From Muribaculaceae bacterium (lineage in GTDB: Bacteria; Bacteroidota; Bacteroidia; Bacteroidales; Muribaculaceae), in contig JAMPAK010000001.1 of NCBI GenBank assembly GCA_023667285.1, forward strand, positions 92,091 to 156,090: a stretch of 64,000 bases of DNA. The letters are read 5' to 3'. Both the position numbers and the translations under genes were made by a program. Shown here in pieces: positions 53,407-62,484 of this stretch (position 1 is its first letter; each line of letters opens with the position of its first letter). The notes beneath the pieces were generated by a model, which was given only the letters and a program-made list of their open reading frames with translations, was not told the origin of the DNA and did no database searches.

Positions 53407-54153
53407 TTACATGTTCATGCCGCCGTCCACTTCGATAACCTGACCTGACACGTAGCTTGACATGTCTGATGCGAGGAATGTGGCGACATTAGCGATATCC
53501 TCAACCTGGCCGGCACGGCGGAGAGGAATCTTGGCGGCCCACTCCTTGCGGACATCCTCGGGGAGGGCGGCTGTCATGGCTGTCTCGATGAAGCCGGGGG
53601 CAATGGCGTTGGCGCGGATGCCGCGTGAGCCAACCTCCTGGGCGATACTCTTGGCGAGAGCGATGAGTCCGGCCTTTGAGGCTGCATAGTTGGCCTGACC
53701 GGCATTGCCGTGAACGCCTACAACAGAGGCCATGTTGATGATAGAGCCTGAACGCTGACGCATCATGACGGGAAGCACAGCGTGGATGAAGTTGAAGGCA
53801 CTCTTGAGGTTGACATTAATGACCATGTCCCACTGAGCCTCGCTCATGCGCATCATGAGGCCGTCCTTGGTTATGCCAGCATTATTGACAAGGATATCGA
53901 TATGGCCGAAGTCATTCTTGATGGCATTGACAACCTCTTCAGTCTGAGCGAAGTTTGAGGCATCAGAGCTATAGCCCTTTGCCTTGACTCCGAGTGCCTC
54001 GATTTCCTTTTCTGTTGCCTCCATATTCTCATCGCGGCGGAGGTCTGTGAATGCGATGTCTGCACCCTCTGAAGCAAATTTGAGGGCTATGCTTTTACCG
54101 ATGCCTCGAGAGGCTCCGGTGATGATTGCTACTTTTCCTTCGAGAAGTTTCAT
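53407..54153 (-). CDS. fabG: 3-oxoacyl-ACP reductase FabG
   Basis: A 248-residue short-chain dehydrogenase reducing beta-ketoacyl-ACP with NADPH in fatty-acid elongation. TGASRGIGKSIA is the cofactor loop, NNAGITKDGL the NAG block, and the Ser-Tyr-Lys set is in INMASVVG and ANYAASKAG. Length and the ending VSGQVIEVDGGMNM are those of FabG. It is 29 bases downstream of a TetR regulator, which probably controls it; fabI is 6 kb away. Confidence 0.93.
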   Translation of the reverse strand: MKLLEGKVAIITGASRGIGKSIALKFASEGADIAFTDLRRDENMEATEKEIEALGVKAKGYSSDASNFAQTEEVVNAIKNDFGHIDILVNNAGITKDGLMMRMSEAQWDMVINVNLKSAFNFIHAVLPVMMRQRSGSIINMASVVGVHGNAGQANYAASKAGLIALAKSIAQEVGSRGIRANAIAPGFIETAMTAALPEDVRKEWAAKIPLRRAGQVEDIANVATFLASDMSSYVSGQVIEVDGGMNM

Positions 54154-54182
54154 GTTTGATTTATTCTAATTTTGATTGATGG

Positions 54183-54788
54183 TTATACTTTTCTCTCCAA
54201 TGTTTTGATTATAAAATCTGCAACCTCTCCACGCATCGTGGCGGGGTCGACTCCCAAGGTGGAGAAGCCGTTGTGCAGATGGCAGACGTCGACCCCCTGG
54301 AATAGCATCTGATGGACTGTTGGAAGCCTGGATGCCTGCTCTCTATCAAATATACCTGCGTCAACCCCTTCTGTGAGGATTCCCTTGAAGATATCCTTTT
54401 CCTTTTCGACTGCCAGAGAGCGGATTCTCTCAAGCCTTTTGTAGTCGAGGGTGAGATATGAGATTATCTGGTTCTTTGCAGACGTTGCCTTGATGGTCTC
54501 ATCAATGATGTCGAATCTGGCCATGATGTATCTGTAGAGTTTATCGAAAGGCTCCAAGTCTGAATTGGCCACCTCGCGTAGACGGCTCACAATTGACTCA
54601 GCATCACGCTCAATGACGGCATCATATATCTCCTTCTTATTGCGGAAATAAGTGTAAATCGTTCGCCGCCCCTTGTCTGAGGCAGTGGCGATATCGTTCA
54701 TTGTGGTGTGCTCCACTCCATTGCTGGCAAACAGTTGCCTGGCCACGTCGAGGAGCCTCTCTCTTGTTCGTGTTGCGATTGCTGTCAT
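54183..54788 (-). CDS. TetR/AcrR-family transcriptional regulator
   Basis: A 201-residue repressor-type protein. The N-terminal helix-turn-helix (about 8-55) reads RERLLDVARQLFASNGVEHTTMNDIATASDKGRRTIYTYFRNK, a clear TetR signature; the C-terminal ligand domain is unspecific. It directly precedes fabG and their shared promoter carries three GTCTG repeats, so it likely regulates fatty-acid synthesis and its own gene, with an acyl ligand as a guess. Confidence 0.9.
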   Translation of the reverse strand: MTAIATRTRERLLDVARQLFASNGVEHTTMNDIATASDKGRRTIYTYFRNKKEIYDAVIERDAESIVSRLREVANSDLEPFDKLYRYIMARFDIIDETIKATSAKNQIISYLTLDYKRLERIRSLAVEKEKDIFKGILTEGVDAGIFDREQASRLPTVHQMLFQGVDVCHLHNGFSTLGVDPATMRGEVADFIIKTLERKV

Positions 54789-54789
54789 A

Positions 54790-54819
54790 GTCTGACGGTC
54801 TGTTGCGTCTGCAAAGATA
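54790..54819 (-). promoter_or_regulatory. TetR-fabG promoter with three GTCTG repeats
   Basis: Minus-strand TATCTTTG (54812-54819) matches TAnnTTTG and lies 23 bases before the ATG. Between it and the start codon the plus strand has GTCTG at 54790, 54798 and 54807, spaced 8 and 9 bases: a possible operator for autoregulation. Confidence 0.5.
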
Positions 54820-54825
54820 CGAATT

Positions 54826-55572
54826 TTAAAGCGAAATGCCGCGAGACTTCAGAAATTCTTTGTATACGCGGGAGAAGTGTTCGGCCTGATCACGCGGATA
54901 ACGCACCTCTGCAAAGACTTGAGCCAGATTCTCCTTGCCATTCTCTTCGACAAACTTTTTGTTATTCTCAAGGTTCTCTTCGGCCTCATAGATCTCCTTG
55001 ACATCATCATCTGATGGGTTATTGTATTCCTCGAAGTGGACTACTGCCTCAAGTGGCAGACGGGGCTGGACAGCAGGATTTTCTGCGGGCCAACCAAGTG
55101 TGACGGTAATAACCGGCACCACACCTTGAGGGAGTTGAAGCAGATCGGCTATCTGAGATGCATTATATGTGGTCGTCCCGAGATAACATGTCCCGAGCCC
55201 TTCCATCTCTGCGAGTGTACAGAATTGCTGGGCAAAGATGGATGTGTCTATGACGCCCCAGGTGAATCCCTGGAGATTCCCAAGACCGGGGTCGGCATCG
55301 TTTAGACGGCACCAACGGTCGAATCGGTTCATGTCCAGACAGAATGTCAAGGCCGCCTTAGCATTCCTAATGGCTGGCTGGGAGAAATGGCATGGCGCAA
55401 GGGACTTAAGTCTCTCCGGCTCACGAGTGATGACCACGCTGTATAGTTGCATATTGCCGGTGTTAGGAGCTTGGATAGCCCTGGAGAGCAATGATTTCAG
55501 CAATTCATCTGTGACGGGGCGCTCCGTGTCGTAGACTCGGATGGATCTGCGGGTTGAGAAGTAATTGTTCAT
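54826..55572 (-). CDS. Nitroreductase-family FMN protein
   Basis: A 248-residue flavoenzyme of the nitroreductase superfamily. FSTRRSIRVYDTERPVTDELLKSLL is the FMN-phosphate block, AIQAPNTGNMQLYSVVI the second, and GLGTCYLGTTTYN the third. It probably reduces nitro compounds or quinones with NAD(P)H; natural substrates are unknown. It starts 6 bases after the receiver/PPDK-N gene and is likely the last gene of the serB operon. Confidence 0.88.
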   Translation of the reverse strand: MNNYFSTRRSIRVYDTERPVTDELLKSLLSRAIQAPNTGNMQLYSVVITREPERLKSLAPCHFSQPAIRNAKAALTFCLDMNRFDRWCRLNDADPGLGNLQGFTWGVIDTSIFAQQFCTLAEMEGLGTCYLGTTTYNASQIADLLQLPQGVVPVITVTLGWPAENPAVQPRLPLEAVVHFEEYNNPSDDDVKEIYEAEENLENNKKFVEENGKENLAQVFAEVRYPRDQAEHFSRVYKEFLKSRGISL

Positions 55573-55578
55573 TTTTCG

Positions 55579-58500
55579 TTAGTTTTCAGGTTTTAATACC
55601 ACTCCGGTTCCTTTCATGCCATTTACACCGATTGTAAGGGGTGCCGGGAAATTTACTACGCGGATGTATTCACTTTCATAAACAGCAGGCTGACGGTCAA
55701 GGAACTCGACATCATAGAGGTCTTTTGTTTCGTCTCCTCCGGAACGACGGGCGGTGGTGTCGATTGTGAAGTAGGCCACACCAAACGATGTGAGGTTTTG
55801 GAAGAAATGAGTCCCTTGGCTCGGCTCGATTCTGTAAGAGGGGAGGGCCGACTCGACAATGAGTCTGGCGGCAGAAATGGCCGGCCACTTCACGGGAATG
55901 CCAAGGGCTGTGTCTGAGGATCCCCATCTTCCCGGCCCTATCAGGATGTAGCGCTCATCTTTCTCAAGGAATCCTCGATTGATTTTCTCCATCTCGCGAG
56001 CTATCAGCGAGTTGTTTGATGAGGAGAATTTGTCTGGACGTACATATACAACTGTATTTATTCCCTCGATGGTGCCATGGCCGAGTGCGGTGGACGACTT
56101 CAGGAGCAGTTTCTCATCGGGTGTTGACATGACGGCCTCATCCACATTGTCTTTCCTGTCGACAATGGGACGTATCTGCAGCCAATAGAGGCGCCCCTTA
56201 TTATTGCCGTCGCGTTCGACCATTCCTGCAAACTCAATCTCCACAGGCCGTTGCATCTCTTTTTGTCCGGTAGTGAGCATGAAATCGAGCGCTTCCGCCA
56301 GAGGATATACCTTATGCTTGAGGATATTGTTGAATGTCACCAGTTTTCTGCCTTCCTGTGTGTCGTTGTCGCGAATCACATTATCGCGGAAATCGAATGT
56401 CGACACCATGTATTTCAACGCACCCTTGTCGGCCATATCCTGCACACGAATCTTGGCTATGTTATATCCATCGTCGACGGTGAGGGGTTTCTCCTCATCG
56501 GTTGGAGTATTCATGTCGAGGGCATACATGCGAGTCTGTGTATCGCGGAGTGCCAGTTGCAGTTCTGACGTCTGAAGTATGCTTTCCGGGTGGCGTGGCG
56601 AGAAACGCAAGCCCACACCTCCGTCCACTATATATTTGCCTAGACCCACGGCGACCTCAGCCACACCATCCTCAGGTTTTTCCGAACCGAGCGGATAATA
56701 GTTGAGTGAACGGCCAACTCCTGAGAATGAGGGGAAGTAATATCCATCAATCTTCTTGCCAACGACCTCCTGAAGGATGACTGCCATCTTTTCCTGGTCA
56801 ATGACATTTGAGGTGGCGGTCATGTAAGCCTTGGAGTCGGCATAGAAGACGGAAGCATAGACACCCTTTATAGCGTCTGTCAACAGTTTTAGCATCCTCT
56901 CCTTGTCTAGAATTTTCGGCACCATATAGGTGGAGTAGATTCCGGCAAAGGGCTGATAGTGTGAATCCTCAAGGAGGCTCGATGAGCGGACTGCAATGGG
57001 GGTATCAACCACATCAAGCAGAGCCTTCAGGTCTTGGCGTATGCTGTCAGGGAGTTTGGCGGCAAGGAAGTGGCGGAGTATCTCGTCATCAGATGCATCG
57101 CTGAGAGCTATGGGATAAAGCTGGTTTCTCTCCATAAACTCATCAAAAATGTCGGTACACAGCACCACGGTGCGTGGGATGGTTATGGAAATTCCGTCAA
57201 AATTGTCGCATATGGGATTCTTTTTTATAATTGAATCGATGAAGGCCAGTCCGCGTCCCTTTCCTCCTAGAGAGCCTTGACCTATGCGCGCAAAGTTGGA
57301 GTAGTGGTCAAACCTGTCCTGCTGAAAGATGGCAACCACGCCTCGGTTCTTCATCTTGCGATATTTGACAATCAGGTCGAAGAACAGTTGTCTCACTTTG
57401 GGGGCATCCTTGAGTTCGCGGAACCTGTGGCGTTTGATCACCTCCGCTATGGGGAACATGGCTCGGGAATAGAGCCATCGTGAGATGTCGTTGAAGGACG
57501 CATGCCAATAGAGAGCCTCGGCGGGGATATCGAAGATGTGTTGCTGGAGGTCTTTAAGCGAGGATATGCGGCGAATCTCCTCTCCGGTGTCAGGATTGCG
57601 GATAATGAAGTCGCCGAAACCGAAATTATTTACAATGGCATTGCCGAGATCAACGGGAAATTTTTTAGAGTTCTTGTCTATGAAGGTGCTTCCCAGCTCC
57701 ATGGCTTCATAGGCGTTCTCAGCGTCTGAACTCTCAAGGATGATGGGTAGATAAGGGTCTCGCTCACGCAGTTCGCGGGCCAGTTGGATACCGGCCTTAT
57801 TGTCCTTAATGCCGTTGCGCTTAAAGGAGACGTCGCTTATGACACCAAGTATGTGGTCAGAGTATCTGTCATAGATTGACATGGCCTCCTCGTAGTCTCG
57901 GGCGAGCATCACCTTGGGGCGGCCTCTCATGCGGAGCATGCGCTCGTGCTCGTTAAGAGCCTCAGTTGAGAACAGCCTCGATTGCGTCAATATGAATTTG
58001 TAGACGATCGGCAGGACGGATGAATAGAACCTCACGGAGTCCTCGACAAGTAGAATCATCTGCACTCCCACGCCATTCACATCGTTCTCGGCATTCATCT
58101 TATCCTCAAGAAGTTTGATAATGCCAAGAAGAAGGTCGACATTGCCAAGCCATGAGAAGACATAGTCTATGCCGGTGAAGTCTTCGTTTGCCAGACGACG
58201 TGAGACCTCTTTGCTGAACGGGGTCAGAACAATGATTGGTTGGTCTGGATGGAGATCTTTGATTTTCCTGGCTCCCGTGAAGGTCTCGCTGACATCATTG
58301 CCGGGCATCATGATGACCAGGTCGAATCGTTTTTCTGCCATAACCTCTAGCGCTTCAGAGGTGTTTAGCACACGAGTGACGCGGGGTGGGGACGACAGAT
58401 TCAGAGAGGTGTACTCAAAGTAAAGCTGCTCCTCGACGCGACCGTCTTCCTCCATCATGAAAGCATCGTAGGCCGAGGCAATCAGAAGCACATTGAAGAT

Positions 58501-58593
58501 GCGCTTCTGCATAAGATCCTGGAAGGCTGTGTCCTTGAGATATAGTTGGCTCAGTGCATCGTCACTGATTTCATAGAAGGTTCCTTTGTTCAT
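55579..58593 (-). CDS. Receiver-receiver-PPDK-N (PEP synthase-like) fusion protein
   Basis: A 1004-residue cytoplasmic protein. Residues 30-165 look like a degenerate receiver domain. Residues 178-325 form a second receiver with its full acidic/lysine set (Glu184-Asp185, Asp254 in VISDVSF, Ser288, Lys307). From about 430 an ATP-grasp domain of the PPDK/PEP-synthase N-terminal type follows: SLGGKGRGLAFID, AVRSSSLLEDSHYQPFAGIYS and LYWLQIRPIVD. The phosphohistidine domain and PEP-binding barrel of true PEP synthase are absent. I infer a kinase-like ATP-dependent enzyme under receiver control, target unknown. It overlaps serB by 4 bases. Confidence 0.85.
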   Translation of the reverse strand: MNKGTFYEISDDALSQLYLKDTAFQDLMQKRIFNVLLIASAYDAFMMEEDGRVEEQLYFEYTSLNLSSPPRVTRVLNTSEALEVMAEKRFDLVIMMPGNDVSETFTGARKIKDLHPDQPIIVLTPFSKEVSRRLANEDFTGIDYVFSWLGNVDLLLGIIKLLEDKMNAENDVNGVGVQMILLVEDSVRFYSSVLPIVYKFILTQSRLFSTEALNEHERMLRMRGRPKVMLARDYEEAMSIYDRYSDHILGVISDVSFKRNGIKDNKAGIQLARELRERDPYLPIILESSDAENAYEAMELGSTFIDKNSKKFPVDLGNAIVNNFGFGDFIIRNPDTGEEIRRISSLKDLQQHIFDIPAEALYWHASFNDISRWLYSRAMFPIAEVIKRHRFRELKDAPKVRQLFFDLIVKYRKMKNRGVVAIFQQDRFDHYSNFARIGQGSLGGKGRGLAFIDSIIKKNPICDNFDGISITIPRTVVLCTDIFDEFMERNQLYPIALSDASDDEILRHFLAAKLPDSIRQDLKALLDVVDTPIAVRSSSLLEDSHYQPFAGIYSTYMVPKILDKERMLKLLTDAIKGVYASVFYADSKAYMTATSNVIDQEKMAVILQEVVGKKIDGYYFPSFSGVGRSLNYYPLGSEKPEDGVAEVAVGLGKYIVDGGVGLRFSPRHPESILQTSELQLALRDTQTRMYALDMNTPTDEEKPLTVDDGYNIAKIRVQDMADKGALKYMVSTFDFRDNVIRDNDTQEGRKLVTFNNILKHKVYPLAEALDFMLTTGQKEMQRPVEIEFAGMVERDGNNKGRLYWLQIRPIVDRKDNVDEAVMSTPDEKLLLKSSTALGHGTIEGINTVVYVRPDKFSSSNNSLIAREMEKINRGFLEKDERYILIGPGRWGSSDTALGIPVKWPAISAARLIVESALPSYRIEPSQGTHFFQNLTSFGVAYFTIDTTARRSGGDETKDLYDVEFLDRQPAVYESEYIRVVNFPAPLTIGVNGMKGTGVVLKPEN

Positions 58594-59822
58594 TTGTCTG
58601 GGGTGATGAATGAATCCTTAAATCCAAGAAAATACAACACACCGTCCAGACCAATGGTGGAGATGGATTGGTCAGCATTAGCCTTCACTTTCGGTTTAGC
58701 GTGAAATGCTATTCCAAGTCCGGCCGTGCTGAGCATTGGAAGGTCGTTGGCGCCATCGCCCACGGCTATCGTCTGGGCTATGTTGACATTCTCGACCTGA
58801 GCGATTAGCTTCAGGAGCTCGGCTTTGCGCCGACCGTCGACAATCTCGCCGACATACCGGCCTGTGAGTTTTCCATCCTCCACCTCGAGTTCGTTTGCGT
58901 AAACATAGTCGAAACCATATTTCTGTTTCAACCAGTTGCCGAAGTATGTGAATCCACCCGATAGGATGGCTGTCTTGTAGCCGGCGCGCTTCAGCACCTG
59001 CATCATCCTGTCGACCCCCTCTGTGATGGGAAGACTGCGGGCTATTTCCTCCATCATACTGACATCTAGACCTTTCAGCAGTGCTACGCGCCGCTTGAAA
59101 CTCTCGCTGAAATCAATCTCACCTCTCATGGCGCTCTCTGTGATGGCTTTTACCTCAGCGCCGACACCGGCCCGCTCAGCAAGCTCGTCAATCACCTCAG
59201 TCTCTATAAGAGTTGAGTCCATATCGAAGCACACCAATCTTCGGCATCTGCGGTAGAGAGTATCTTCTTGTAGAGATATGTCAAATCCATCTTCTTGAGA
59301 GAGTTGCATGAACCGGCTCTGCATTGCATGCAGGTCAGTGGGTGTGCCTCTGACAGAGAACTCTACGCACGACTTTGAAAGAGGCTGTTCTTCATCGGCC
59401 AGAGGCATGCGTCCCGTCAGTCGCTGGATGCTGTCTATGTTGAGGCCTTGTTCTGAAATCACCTCTGAGACATTTGAGATTTGACGGGCAGTGAGGCGTC
59501 GGCCAAGGAGTGTGATGATCCAACGGTTCTTGCCCTGCCGACTGACCCATTCCTCATATTCGTTGATACTGATGGGGGTGAAACGGATGTTGACGTTGAG
59601 CTCTGATGCCTTGAAGAGGAGCTCTTTCATTATATTGCCGCTCACCGATGCTTCTGTTTTGATGAGGATTCCAAGGGAAAGGGTGTGGTGAATGTCGGCC
59701 TGGCCTATATCGAGGATTGCAGCATCATATTTGGCAAGAATCTCAGAAAGAGCCCATGTGACTCCCGGATGGTCTTGCCCTGAGATATTTATGAGAATTA
59801 ATTCAAGTTGAGAATTATCCAT
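58590..59822 (-). CDS. serB: Phosphoserine phosphatase with ACT domains
   Basis: A 410-residue HAD phosphatase making serine from phosphoserine. The N-terminal 190 residues hold two ACT-like domains (LILINISGQDHPGVTWAL; IITLLGRRLTARQISNV), likely for allosteric serine sensing. The catalytic part has FDMDSTLIETEVIDELA, ILSGGFTYF and VGDGANDLPML. It leads the serB, receiver/PPDK-N, nitroreductase operon from a promoter facing fabI. Confidence 0.95.
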   Translation of the reverse strand: MDNSQLELILINISGQDHPGVTWALSEILAKYDAAILDIGQADIHHTLSLGILIKTEASVSGNIMKELLFKASELNVNIRFTPISINEYEEWVSRQGKNRWIITLLGRRLTARQISNVSEVISEQGLNIDSIQRLTGRMPLADEEQPLSKSCVEFSVRGTPTDLHAMQSRFMQLSQEDGFDISLQEDTLYRRCRRLVCFDMDSTLIETEVIDELAERAGVGAEVKAITESAMRGEIDFSESFKRRVALLKGLDVSMMEEIARSLPITEGVDRMMQVLKRAGYKTAILSGGFTYFGNWLKQKYGFDYVYANELEVEDGKLTGRYVGEIVDGRRKAELLKLIAQVENVNIAQTIAVGDGANDLPMLSTAGLGIAFHAKPKVKANADQSISTIGLDGVLYFLGFKDSFITPDK

Positions 59823-59850
59823 ATAGACTGAGTTGAAACTATTTACATTG

Positions 59851-59858
59851 CAAAATTA
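59851..59858 (-). promoter_or_regulatory. -7 element of the serB operon
   Basis: TAATTTTG on the minus strand, 28 bases before the serB ATG. It is back-to-back with the fabI promoter 44 bases away, so the two genes share a 110-base regulatory gap. Confidence 0.55.
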
Positions 59859-59901
59859 CGACTTTTCGGCAAAAACAGAGGTGAGATTGATGAAAAAATC
59901 G

Positions 59902-59909
59902 TAACTTTG
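59902..59909 (+). promoter_or_regulatory. -7 element of fabI
   Basis: TAACTTTG, 23 bases before the fabI ATG; no clear -33 TTTG at 20 bases. Confidence 0.6.
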
Positions 59910-59932
59910 CGCCGAATTTTAAAGAAAAAGAA

Positions 59933-60790
59933 ATGAGTTATAACCTTCTGAAAGGAAAAAGGGGCGTGATATTCGGCGCCCTCAATGACAAGAGCATCGC
60001 CTGGAAAGTAGCCGAGAGGGCTGTAGAGGAGGGTGCTGTCATTACCCTCAGCAACACCCCGGTCGCTGTGCGCATGGGTGAGGTGAGCCAACTGGGTGAG
60101 AAACTCGGTGCGGAGGTGATACCGGCCGACGCCACAAATGTCGAGGATCTTGAGATGGTCTTCTCCAAGTCCATGGAACTGCTTGGCGGAAAGATTGATT
60201 TCGTGCTTCACTCAATAGGGATGTCGCCTAATGTCCGTAAGAAAAGACTCTACGATGACCTTGACTACGATCTTCTCAGCAAGACACTCGACATATCGGC
60301 AGTGTCGTTCCACAAGATGATTCAGGCCGCTAAGAAACTTGACGCTATTGCAGAGTATGGCTCCATAGTGGCTCTAAGCTACATTGCTGCCCAGCGTACC
60401 ATGTTTGGCTATAATGACATGGCAGACGCAAAGGCTTTGCTCGAGTCCATAGCCCGCAGTTTCGGATACATCTATGGACGCGAGAAACATGTGCGCATCA
60501 ACACAATCTCACAGTCGCCCACAGCCACAACAGCAGGTAGCGGCGTGAAAGGGATGGAATCGCTGATGGACTTTGCCAACCGCATGTCGCCTCTGGGCAA
60601 TGCCGATGCAAACGAATGTGCTGACTATTGCATCATGATGTTCTCCGACTTGACCCGCAAGGTCACCATGCAGAACCTCTATCATGACGGTGGATTCTCG
60701 TCAATGGGAATGAGCCTTCGCGCAATGGACCAGTATGAGAAGAGTTTTGATCTTTATCGTAATCCCGACGGGACTATCCAGTATGGATGA
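59933..60790 (+). CDS. fabI: Enoyl-ACP reductase FabI
   Basis: A 285-residue NAD(P)H-dependent enoyl-ACP reductase closing each fatty-acid elongation cycle. The FabI-type start GVIFGALNDKSIAWKVAE, VLHSIGMSP, and the catalytic Tyr/Lys in YNDMADAKALLESIARS are visible, as is the INTISQSPT block. It is divergent from serB and ends in a strong terminator, so it is transcribed alone. Confidence 0.95.
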   Translation: MSYNLLKGKRGVIFGALNDKSIAWKVAERAVEEGAVITLSNTPVAVRMGEVSQLGEKLGAEVIPADATNVEDLEMVFSKSMELLGGKIDFVLHSIGMSPNVRKKRLYDDLDYDLLSKTLDISAVSFHKMIQAAKKLDAIAEYGSIVALSYIAAQRTMFGYNDMADAKALLESIARSFGYIYGREKHVRINTISQSPTATTAGSGVKGMESLMDFANRMSPLGNADANECADYCIMMFSDLTRKVTMQNLYHDGGFSSMGMSLRAMDQYEKSFDLYRNPDGTIQYG

Positions 60791-60814
60791 TTCCTCTCAA
60801 AAGATTTGAACTTA

Positions 60815-60857
60815 ATGGAGACAATGTGGCACTCGCCCCTTGTCTCCATAATTTTTC
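60815..60857 (+). terminator. Intrinsic terminator after fabI
   Basis: ATGGAGACAA (60815-60824) pairs with TTGTCTCCAT (60840-60849), followed by AATTTTTC. Confidence 0.85.
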
Positions 60858-60942
60858 TCCCCTCTGCATGGCCCTGCACAATATTGGGAAGCCTTCAGGC
60901 GTTTATTTAATAAATGTGTGTCTGTATTAAGAGACCTTAATT

Positions 60943-62484
60943 TTGAAACCGGACAATACAACCAACAACAAACGTGTGGCAAAAAACTCAGTCTATCTCA
61001 GCCTGAGGATGTTGCTTGTCATGGGAGTGTCGCTCTACACTGCCAGGGTTGTTATAGATGTGCTCGGTGTAGAGGACTACGGTGTATACGCAGTGGTCGG
61101 TGGTGTTGTCGGTCTCCTGAGTTTCTTCACATCCAGTCTCACGAATGCCACGCAAAGATTTTTCAGTGTCGGACTCGGACGCAATGATATCCAAGAGACT
61201 AATCGATATTTCAACCAGAGCATCTTGCTCTATGCCCTGATATGCCTGATGATTCTGGCTGTCGGCGAGACTATAGGCTTATGGTTTGTGGAGAATAAAT
61301 TGGTCATACCCGAGGGTCGGGAAATAGATGCTTTCTGGACGTTTCAGTTCTCGCTTTTATCAGTGATAATCAACATAATGGCAACACCATATGTGAGTGA
61401 CGTGATAGCCAGAGAGAAGATGTCGTTCTATGCATCGCTGGGCATATTTGAAGTTGTGCTGAAGTTGGGCCTGACGTTCGCGTTGTTATATTTCAAGAGC
61501 ATCGGCTCTGCGGCATTATACGCTTTATTTATTGCCCTGAGTCATTTGATTATATTTGTCATATATGTTGTCTACTGCCGTGGAAATTTTGGAGAATGTG
61601 TCCTGAGATTCTACTGGAACCTTCGTCTCGTGAAGGATATGATAAAGTTTATCAGCAGCAATCTGTTTGGATGCTTTGCCTACTCAGTGGGGATGCAGGG
61701 CAACGATGTGCTGCTCAATCTCTTCTTTGGGCCAGTGGTCAATGCTGCCAGAGGCATCACGATGCAGGTGAACAACGCCGTGTTCAAATTTTCAGACGGT
61801 ATACTCTCTGCCGTCAAGCCTCAGATTATCAAGTCATACAATTCTGGGAACACGGACCACTCAATCTGGCTTATTTTTAAGTCGTCAGTATACTCTTATC
61901 TTCTTATACTGATTATAGGAGCCATATTGTTTCTCAACATAGATTTGATTCTGCGGATTTGGCTTCCGGATGTCCCTGAGTACACGGCCATATTCACCAG
62001 GCTTATACTCATCGATTCGCAGGTTGGCATCCTTATAGCCCCGTTTTGGCTGGCAGCGAATGCTACAGGCAAAATCCTGAGGAATCAAGTCTATGGCCGT
62101 GTCTTTATTCTTCTATCGTTGCCCATATCCTTTTTGGTACTTAAGATATGGGCCAATCCCATTGTGCCTTTTGTGGTCAATATCGCTGCCCAGGCCGCCT
62201 ATCTGGCATACTCTCTCTGGGACATCCACGACCAGATGCACTTCGGTTACAAATCTTATTTCAAGGATGTTATTTCTCCTATACTGATTATCTCCATTAT
62301 AACAATATTTATAGGAGTGATTGAAAAAGTTTGCATCACCTCAGAGTGGGTTCTCCTCTTTGTCTCGATTGCCACACTGCCGGTTGTCATCCTGAGTCTT
62401 ACTTATAAGATGACCCTGACCTCTGAGGAGAAACTGAAAGTAAGAGAAATTATCAGGCTTCACACTAATAAAGATTCCCGATGA
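60943..62484 (+). CDS. Wzx-type polysaccharide flippase
   Basis: A 513-residue membrane protein of the MATE/MVF flippase class with about twelve to fourteen helices. The N terminus KRVAKNSVYLSLRMLLVMGVSLYTARVVIDVLG and LTNATQRFFSVGLG are typical of Bacteroidota O-antigen/capsule flippases, which turn lipid-linked sugar units across the inner membrane. I take TTG at 60943 as start: it gives the family's usual short lead before NKRVAKN, and the next in-frame Met lies inside the first helix. It overlaps the GT2 gene by 4 bases. Confidence 0.88.
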   Translation: MKPDNTTNNKRVAKNSVYLSLRMLLVMGVSLYTARVVIDVLGVEDYGVYAVVGGVVGLLSFFTSSLTNATQRFFSVGLGRNDIQETNRYFNQSILLYALICLMILAVGETIGLWFVENKLVIPEGREIDAFWTFQFSLLSVIINIMATPYVSDVIAREKMSFYASLGIFEVVLKLGLTFALLYFKSIGSAALYALFIALSHLIIFVIYVVYCRGNFGECVLRFYWNLRLVKDMIKFISSNLFGCFAYSVGMQGNDVLLNLFFGPVVNAARGITMQVNNAVFKFSDGILSAVKPQIIKSYNSGNTDHSIWLIFKSSVYSYLLILIIGAILFLNIDLILRIWLPDVPEYTAIFTRLILIDSQVGILIAPFWLAANATGKILRNQVYGRVFILLSLPISFLVLKIWANPIVPFVVNIAAQAAYLAYSLWDIHDQMHFGYKSYFKDVISPILIISIITIFIGVIEKVCITSEWVLLFVSIATLPVVILSLTYKMTLTSEEKLKVREIIRLHTNKDSR

